Shown piece by piece: positions 23,506 to 28,798 of a stretch of 28,798 nucleotides of DNA. The DNA comes from JBFHFS01 sp041583495 (GTDB lineage Bacteria > Bacteroidota > Bacteroidia > Bacteroidales > Marinilabiliaceae), in assembly GCA_041583495.1 (NCBI GenBank), contig JBFHFS010000062.1, positions 1 to 28,798 of the forward strand, in the 5' to 3' direction. Both the position numbers and the translations under genes were made by a program. The notes below the pieces were generated by a model. The model ran no database searches, had not been told where the DNA came from, and saw only the letters and a program-made list of their open reading frames with translations. How positions within the stretch are numbered: the first letter of the stretch is position 1; each line of letters begins with the position of its first letter.

Positions 23506-24303
23506 ATGAAAACTATGCACAAACAATTACTGTTTTTATTGTTCTCTCTGTCGGTGGGTTTACTCACAAGCTGCAAGCCCAACAAAGATCTGATCTATCT
23601 GAGCAATGTCTCCGACCAGGAGGAGCAGGCAGGGCTTCCGGGCGCGGCACCGGTCTACACCGTGAAGGCCAGCGATAACCTCTACGTCGACATCCAGACC
23701 ACCGACCCGGAGATCAACGTCTTATTTAACCCCACCAAGGGAATGGGCACCACTGGCGGCACCCAGCAGAATTTCGGGCAGGAGTCGAGTCAGTACCTCA
23801 ACGGCTTTCTGGTGGACCTCGACGGTAACGTGCAGCTGCCCGTCATCGGCAAGGTGGCCGTCCGGGGGCTGAGTCTGCCGCAGGTGCAGAGCGCCGTGCA
23901 ACAGGCCGCCGACAAATACCTGAAGGATGCCACCGTGCGGGTGCGGCTCCTGAGCTTTAAGGTCACCGTGATGGGGGAGGTGAAGAGCCCCGGCGTCTAT
24001 TACAACTACAGCGATAAGCTCACCATCCTGGAGGGCATCAGCCTGGCCAACGGGGAGACCGACTACAGCTCCATCAAAAAGGTGCTGGTGCTCCGCCCCA
24101 CACAGGAGGGCAGCCAGAGCTTCCGCCTCGACCTGACCAACAAGAGCTTCCTGGCCTCGCCGGCCTTCTACCTACAGCCCAACGACGTGGTCTACGTAGA
24201 ACCCGACAAGAATAAAACCGTTAAGATCAATGCCCCGATGTATAGTTTGTTTCTTTCAACCGTATCGACGTTGATACTGGTGTTGAATGTGATAGAATGG
24301 TGA
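23506..24303 (+). CDS. wza: Wza-like polysaccharide export lipoprotein
   Basis: A 265-residue outer-membrane polysaccharide export protein. The start at 23506 gives a lipoprotein signal with lipobox LLTSC (Cys23); frames opening upstream at 23461 add unlikely residues. The N-terminal YLSNVSDQE is typical of Bacteroidota members. The export domain (PF02563) spans AAPVYTVKASDNLYVDIQTT to LVDLDGNVQLPVIGKVAVRG. An SLBB domain follows (VMGEVKSPGVYYNYSDKLTI), and the C-terminal hydrophobic segment APMYSLFLSTVSTLILVLNV would be the outer-membrane helix. It works with the Wzc-like kinase encoded 957 bases downstream. GC-rich. Its stop codon TGA is the first repeat of a GTGAAAAAG tract. Confidence 0.93.
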   Translation: MKTMHKQLLFLLFSLSVGLLTSCKPNKDLIYLSNVSDQEEQAGLPGAAPVYTVKASDNLYVDIQTTDPEINVLFNPTKGMGTTGGTQQNFGQESSQYLNGFLVDLDGNVQLPVIGKVAVRGLSLPQVQSAVQQAADKYLKDATVRVRLLSFKVTVMGEVKSPGVYYNYSDKLTILEGISLANGETDYSSIKKVLVLRPTQEGSQSFRLDLTNKSFLASPAFYLQPNDVVYVEPDKNKTVKINAPMYSLFLSTVSTLILVLNVIEW

Positions 24304-24580
24304 AAAAGTGAAAAAGTGAAAAAGTGAAAAGGGTGGAAAAAGTGAAAAAGTGAAAAAGTGAAAAAAGTAGAAAAGGGAGAAAACCAGCGCTGCTGGTCAC
24401 TGCCTGCCCCGCCTTTTAATCGGGGCTCAGCGGGAAGTAGAAGAAATGGAAAGAGTAAACAAAGAGAGAAAAGTAATCGGTAGAAAAGCAGAAAAAAGTG
24501 CAAAGAAAATAACCTCTTTCACCTTTTTACCCCTTTAACTTTTTCACCTTTTAATATAGACCTTTAAAATTATATAAGAA
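24299..24580. repeat. (GTGAAAAAG)n tract after wza, then CTTTTTCACC tract before the next gene
   Basis: GTGAAAAAG units run from the wza stop to about 24370. A CCAGCGCTGCTGGTC module and GCCCCGCC-TTTTAATC-GGGGC hairpin follow at 24383-24426. The orientation then flips to TTTCACCTTTTTACCCC and TTTTTCACCTTTT at 24517-24552, just before the four-helix-bundle gene. Confidence 0.85.
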
Positions 24581-24934
24581 ATGAGTTTGGTAAATTATTT
24601 TGAAGATTTGAAGATTTGGCAATTGGCTCGCGCTCTTGCCTATGAGATATATCAAATAATGCGAGAAAATAAAGATTACGGATTCAAGGATCAAATTCAG
24701 AGGGCTGCCGTTTCCACGATGAACAATATTAGTGAGGGGTTTGAACGAAATTCGAATAAAGAATTTAAGCGTTTCCTGGATATTTCCAAAGGGTCGTGTG
24801 GTGAGGTCCGTGGAATGCTCTATTTGGCGGAGGACTTTGCCTACCTTGAAAAAAGTAAAGCTGAAAAGTTACGTGAAGATTGTAAGCTTTTGGCCGGTAG
24901 TATAGTAAATATGAAGAAGTCATTAAAAGAGTAG
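24581..24934 (+). CDS. Four-helix-bundle protein (23S rRNA IVS-type family)
   Basis: A 117-residue protein of family TIGR02436/PF05635. Four amphipathic helices are evident: FEDLKIWQLARALAYEIYQI, DYGFKDQIQRAAVSTMNNIS, NKEFKRFLDISKGSCGEVRG and LEKSKAEKLREDCKLLAGSI. The conserved ISEGFER follows the second helix. The function of free-standing members is unknown. They are frequent in Bacteroidota polysaccharide loci and in 23S rRNA intervening sequences. The gene is AT-rich, lies between wza and wzc, and is bracketed by inverted repeat tracts. It is the intact counterpart of the truncated gene at 2444. Confidence 0.88.
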   Translation: MSLVNYFEDLKIWQLARALAYEIYQIMRENKDYGFKDQIQRAAVSTMNNISEGFERNSNKEFKRFLDISKGSCGEVRGMLYLAEDFAYLEKSKAEKLREDCKLLAGSIVNMKKSLKE

Positions 24935-25260
24935 AAAATGAAAAAGTGAAAAAAGTAGAAGAGTGAAAAAGTAGAAGAGTGAAAAAGTGAAAGAGTATAA
25001 AAGTGGAAGAGTTTAAAAGTAAAAAAGTAGAAGAGTAAGAGGTTAAATCCCAGTTCTCTTCTTTCCACCTTTCCACCTTTTCACTCCCGCAAAACGCTCA
25101 TAGCAAAGCTGCTGCCCACCTTTGCATTCCCGTAACGCTTACGCCATAGCTACAGCGCCGGCGCAGAGCGGGCCCAGCGGAGCTGGCTTTTTTCCTTTTC
25201 ACCTTTTCACCTTTTCACCTTTTCACCTTTTTACCTTTTCACCTTTTCACTTTTCCCCCC
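24935..25260. repeat. Repeat tracts between the four-helix-bundle gene and wzc
   Basis: GTGAAAAAGTAGAAGA-type units run at 24938-25045. The orientation then flips: CCCGCAAAACGCTCATAGC, CCCGTAACGCTTACGCCATA (about 25129-25148), GGCCCAGCGGAGCTGGC, and a nearly pure CCTTTTCAC tract at 25193-25252 that ends eight bases before the wzc start. Confidence 0.85.
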
Positions 25261-27687
25261 ATGCAAGACATCAACGAGTTAGCCGAGTACTTTCAGGAAG
25301 AAGAGAGCGTCAATATCAAGGAATTTCTGTTCCGGTTATTGTCCAAATGGCCATGGTTTGTGTTACTGGGCCTGATGGGCCTGGTGGCCGGTTATTTCAT
25401 CAGCAAATCCACGCCGCCCACCTATCAGATCACCGGCACGGTGCTGGTGAACAGCGAGAGCAAGGGCATGGATATGGGGGCCCTGTTCGAGGGCTTCGAT
25501 ATGGGCGCCAAGGCCAACATCGAGAACCACATCCTGATGTTACAGTCGTACACCCTTAACCGGCAGGCGCTGGAGAACCTTCAGTGGGAGGTCTCCTGCT
25601 ACAGAGAGGGTTTCTTTAAGGATGAGCTCCTCTACGGCAACCTGCCCTTTGTGATGACGCGCGATACGGCCTTCCGTCAGGTGACGGGGCTGCCGGTGCA
25701 CCTCGAGGTGCTGGAGGGCGGGCAATACAGCCTCTCGGTCGATGACCAGATCATGCAGGAGGGCGCCCCGGTGCAGGTTAATTTTGAGGCCACCGGCCGC
25801 TTTGGGCAACCCTTCAGGAACGACTATTTCTCCTTCACCCTCGATAAGAGCGTGGCTTACCCGCTGGAGGTGGGCGACCGCTTTTATTTCCGTGTGAACG
25901 ACATCAACCGGTTAACGCTCGACTTCCAGGGTCGGCTCGAGGTGAGCCAGTCCACCAAGAAGGCCGATGGCATCAGCCTGATCCTCAAGGGGGTGGATCC
26001 CCGTCAGCAGGTCGATTACATGAATGAGCTGATACGCGTCTATATGGATTTCGGCCTCAGCCAGAAGAACCGCACCTCGGAGAATACCGTTCACTTCATC
26101 GATGCCCAGCTGGCCCAGCTGGTCGACTCGCTCAAGTCGGCCGGGGAGAGCTTCACCGAGTTCCGCTCGCGCAAGGGGATCGTTGACCTGAGTCAGGAAG
26201 CCGGCCTGGTGGTGCAAAAGCTGGAGAACCTGGAGAACGAGCGGGCCCTGGCCGAGCGCAAGGTGGAGTACTACCGTAACCTGCAGACCTATATGGGCAA
26301 TGCCGAGCAGATGAAGCTCATGGTGGCCCCCTCCGTAATGGGCATCGTCGATCCCGCCCTGAATGCACAGGTGATTAAGCTGGGCGAGCTCTACAGCAAG
26401 AAGTCGACCCTCTCGTTTGTGGCCAAAGAGAATAACCCGGGGATGCAGCTGGTGGAGCAGGAGATAGGCAACACCCTGCGGTCGCTCGACGAGAACCTAA
26501 AGAATCTGCTGAGTCATGCCACCGTGGAGCTCAACAGCCTCAACAGCCGCATGTCGGGCATCAACCTGGAGCTGGCGGGTCTGCCCAAGACCGAGCAGGA
26601 GCTCATCAACATCAAGCGAAGGTTCGACCTCAACAACGAGCTCTACACCTTCCTGCTGCAAAAGCGGGCCGAAGCGGCCATCACCACTGCCTCCAATGTG
26701 TCGGATGCTCAGGTGCTCGACCCCGCCCGCGTGGAGACCGCCGTCAAGGTGGGGCCCCGCACCGGACTCAACCTGCTGATAGGATTGATCCTGGGTCTGG
26801 CACTGCCCTTCCTGGTGATTGTGGTGGGCGATTATTTCAACGACACCATCCAGTCGAAGGATGAGCTGGAGAAGGAGGCTAAGGTACCCATCGTGGGGCA
26901 GATTGCCCATAACAACTACAAGAAGGAGATCCCCGTCATGGACCACGCCCGCTCGGGCATTGCCGAGACCTTCCGGGGCCTGCGGGTTAACCTGGGCTAT
27001 CTCTACAAAGGCGATGGCGCTAAGGTGGTGGCCATTCACTCCATGATACCGGGGGAGGGCAAGACCTTCAACTCCCTTAACCTGGCGGCCATCATCGCCC
27101 TGGATAACAAGAAGGTGCTGCTGGTGGGGTGTGACCTGCGCAAGCCCCGTCTGCATCATATCTTCGAGCGGGACAATCATCAGGGTTTGTCCTCCTATCT
27201 TATTGGAAACGATACTTTTAGCGATATCGTGCGCCCAACCGGACTGGCTAACCTGAGCTATGTGGGTTCGGGCCCCATCCCGCCCAACCCCTCCGAGCTG
27301 ATTGGCAATGGGGAGTTTCACAAATTCATGGCTGAGGCCCGCGGGCAGTTCGACTATATCGTGCTCGACAACGCCCCCGTCACCCTGGTGACCGATGGCT
27401 TGCTGGTGGGCCGTTATGCCGATGTCAACCTGTTTGTGCTTCGTCAGGGGTACAGTCATAAAGGTCAGGTCAAGTTCATCAATCAGATGTCGGAGAAAGA
27501 GTCGCTGAAGCAGATCGGCCTCGTGCTCAACGACACGGTCTACCAGGGCTATGGAACCTCCTACGGCCGCTATGGCCGCTACGGCTACGGTGGTTATGGG
27601 GGCTATGGCTACGGCAACGGCTACTACGATGAAGGCTACGAAAAACTTAGCTGGAAAGAGAGGATAGTGAAAAGGGTGAAAAAGTGA
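25261..27687 (+). CDS. wzc: Wzc-like chain-length regulator and tyrosine autokinase
   Basis: An 808-residue inner-membrane protein that couples chain-length control to BY-kinase activity and contacts the Wza-like channel. The N-terminal Wzz domain has a first membrane helix at about residues 31-49 (PWFVLLGLMGLVAGYFI). A long periplasmic coiled-coil part follows, with GNVR-type LPKTEQELINIKRRFDLNNE. The second helix is near residues 503-520 (LNLLIGLILGLALPFLVIVV). The cytosolic kinase has Walker A PGEGKT (Lys601), Walker A' LLVGCDLRKPR (Asp625) and Walker B YIVLDNAP (Asp703). The tail holds 12 Tyr in a Gly-rich run (GRYGRYGYGGYGGYGYGNGY), the autophosphorylation cluster. The last codons (VKRVKK and stop) are written by GTGAAAAGGGTGAAAAAGTGA-type repeat DNA. 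No wzb phosphatase gene is nearby. Confidence 0.94.
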   Translation: MQDINELAEYFQEEESVNIKEFLFRLLSKWPWFVLLGLMGLVAGYFISKSTPPTYQITGTVLVNSESKGMDMGALFEGFDMGAKANIENHILMLQSYTLNRQALENLQWEVSCYREGFFKDELLYGNLPFVMTRDTAFRQVTGLPVHLEVLEGGQYSLSVDDQIMQEGAPVQVNFEATGRFGQPFRNDYFSFTLDKSVAYPLEVGDRFYFRVNDINRLTLDFQGRLEVSQSTKKADGISLILKGVDPRQQVDYMNELIRVYMDFGLSQKNRTSENTVHFIDAQLAQLVDSLKSAGESFTEFRSRKGIVDLSQEAGLVVQKLENLENERALAERKVEYYRNLQTYMGNAEQMKLMVAPSVMGIVDPALNAQVIKLGELYSKKSTLSFVAKENNPGMQLVEQEIGNTLRSLDENLKNLLSHATVELNSLNSRMSGINLELAGLPKTEQELINIKRRFDLNNELYTFLLQKRAEAAITTASNVSDAQVLDPARVETAVKVGPRTGLNLLIGLILGLALPFLVIVVGDYFNDTIQSKDELEKEAKVPIVGQIAHNNYKKEIPVMDHARSGIAETFRGLRVNLGYLYKGDGAKVVAIHSMIPGEGKTFNSLNLAAIIALDNKKVLLVGCDLRKPRLHHIFERDNHQGLSSYLIGNDTFSDIVRPTGLANLSYVGSGPIPPNPSELIGNGEFHKFMAEARGQFDYIVLDNAPVTLVTDGLLVGRYADVNLFVLRQGYSHKGQVKFINQMSEKESLKQIGLVLNDTVYQGYGTSYGRYGRYGYGGYGGYGYGNGYYDEGYEKLSWKERIVKRVKK

Positions 27688-28220
27688 AAAGGGTGGAAAG
27701 GTGAAAAGGGTGAAAAAGTGAAAAAGTGAAAAAGTAAAAAAAGTGGGAAGGTGGAGAAAGTGAAAACCAGCTCCGCTGGTCCCGTGCTCCGCCGACGCTG
27801 CGTCCTTCGCCATGCTCCTACGCTGAGTCCTTCGCCAGAGGCTTCGGCCGCCGGAGAAAGCTACGGCGTAAGCGTAAGGCTTCGGCCGCCGGAGAAGTCC
27901 TTCGCCAGGGGCTACGGCCAACAATGAAAGCTATGGCGTAAGCGTTGCGGGAATGAAAAGGTGGGCCACCAGCTTTTCTAGACTTAGCCTGCCCCGGTTC
28001 ATGGGGGTTAAACGGGAAGTGAAAAGGGTGAAAGAGGTGAAAGTGAAAAGAACCGTGGGCTGATCTCCCCCTAAAGAGCCTGTCCCGCCTTAGCGGGAGG
28101 GCCCGGGGGGTGCGGGAAGGTGGAAGGATAATGGAAGGAAAGGTGAAAAGGGTGAAAAAGTGAAAAAGTAAAAAAAGTGGAAAGGGTGGAAAGGGTAAAA
28201 AAGTTCCCGCCAAATTAAAA
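27668..28220. repeat. (GTGAAAAAG)n tracts and hairpin modules after wzc
   Basis: The repeat starts inside the wzc coding end and runs to about 27770, then resumes at 28018-28050 and 28140-28200. Between lie CCAGCTCCGCTGGTCCCG (27766), several CTTCGGCCGCCGGAG and TATGGCGTAAGCGTTGCGGG words (27840-27952), and the module CCACCAGCTTTTCTAGACTT at 27966, shared with 22083. No gene. Confidence 0.8.
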
Positions 28221-28798
28221 TTTTCTCTCCCCTTCGTTTGTAACGAGGGGAGTGCCAGACTCTCGTTTGTAACGAGAAAGCTTTCTACTTCTCTTTACTT
28301 GTAGAGGGTTTTAAATACCAAATTGCCCATTGCCAATCGCATGTTGCCAATTGATTTAGCCTTGTCCTTGTCCTTGCAGCGCAGCAGCCGTCGCAATTTG
28401 TTATTGCTTTGGCCCTCAATGGGCAATCTGTTCAAAAGCGGCAGCTCCTTTTTTTCTCCCTTCACATTTCCCTTTCTCTTTTCCATATTGGTCCCCGTCA
28501 GGGACCCGGAAAACAGGCCTTTAGTACCCCCGGCTGCTTTCGTGCTAAGCACTTCGCGCCGGGGGCTATTCATATTGGTCCCCTTCAGGGACACCGGATG
28601 CACCCTTTTCAATTGCTATCAGTTCCTTTTATCTTTCCCTTTTCCGCCTTTATAATCTTCTTCTATCTCGCCCCTGACGGGGCTTCTGCCGATGGTGAAT
28701 GGCCGTGATTTCTACCCATATTTCGCCCCTGCCGGGGCTTTTTTCCTTTAACCTTTAGCCTTTCCCCTTAATTTGTATTGTAAGCGTCCCAAATTGAA
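28221..28798. repeat. Right-end copies of the left-end repeat modules
   Basis: 28221-28361 repeats the 253-360 module (CTCTCCCCTTCGTTTGTAAC, CTTTCTACTT, CTTGTAGAGGG, TTGCCAATTG), with TCGTTTGTAACGAG doubled. 28496-28610 repeats the 482-610 module. 28669-28745 holds two CGCCCCTG-CGGGGCTT hairpins, related in style to the words near 130-215. I find no credible gene. Confidence 0.75.

Noticed and set aside
26497..27924. Long open frame (475 codons) on the minus strand opposite wzc
   Set aside because: It runs through repeat DNA and the complement of wzc and has no domain. It is a shadow frame.

Overview
The window is a Wzx/Wzy-type surface polysaccharide (capsule or exopolysaccharide) locus. 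The organism is most likely a Bacteroidota bacterium, probably of the Bacteroidales/Marinilabiliales. The supporting signs are a close match to the Bacteroidota promoter consensus (TTTG, 19 nt, TAnnTTTG) before the toxin-antitoxin pair, two four-helix-bundle (23S rRNA intervening-sequence type) proteins, tandem FrhB-like/pyruvyl-transferase pairs, an animal-like UDP-glucose dehydrogenase, and mostly weak Shine-Dalgarno sites. All recognised genes lie on the + strand. The species was not identified.

Layout. 1-1596 is non-coding: interspersed repeats plus an unexplained, possibly RNA-coding stretch at about 830-1115. 1597-2172 encodes a small outer-membrane beta-barrel protein. 2444-2803 is a four-helix-bundle gene whose 3' half has been replaced by repeat DNA. 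2820-4298 is ugd, followed by a leftover second copy of its 3' end. 4409-5060 carries tandem repeats of about 270 bp. 5585-20044 is a compact, strikingly AT-rich island: flippase (wzx), two FrhB-like/pyruvyl-transferase pairs, four glycosyltransferases, an EpsG-type polymerase (wzy), a broken serine-acetyltransferase-like gene, a glycosyltransferase remnant, an IS4-family element with a frameshifted transposase, and a HigB/HigA-type toxin-antitoxin pair at the right edge. 20380-27687 returns to GC-rich genes for assembly and export: the initiating phosphoglycosyltransferase, a wza-like export lipoprotein and a wzc-like tyrosine autokinase. Two AT-rich genes sit among them: a REP-associated transposase and a second four-helix-bundle protein. 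27688-28798 is again repeats only.

How it works together. Ugd supplies UDP-glucuronate. The initiating transferase puts the first sugar-phosphate on undecaprenyl phosphate. The glycosyltransferases extend the unit, and pyruvyl transferases (with FrhB-like partners of unknown role) and perhaps once an acetyltransferase decorate it. Wzx flips the unit, Wzy polymerises it, and Wzc/Wza control length and export. No wzb phosphatase is visible.

The most unusual feature lies outside the genes. Several GC-rich-region genes are bracketed by inverted simple-repeat tracts: (CTTTTTCAC)n runs into the start codon and (GTGAAAAAG)n begins at or inside the stop codon. Small hairpin modules with variable loops often cap these tracts. 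The AT-rich island has none inside it. Both ends of the window carry the same repeat modules in the same order.
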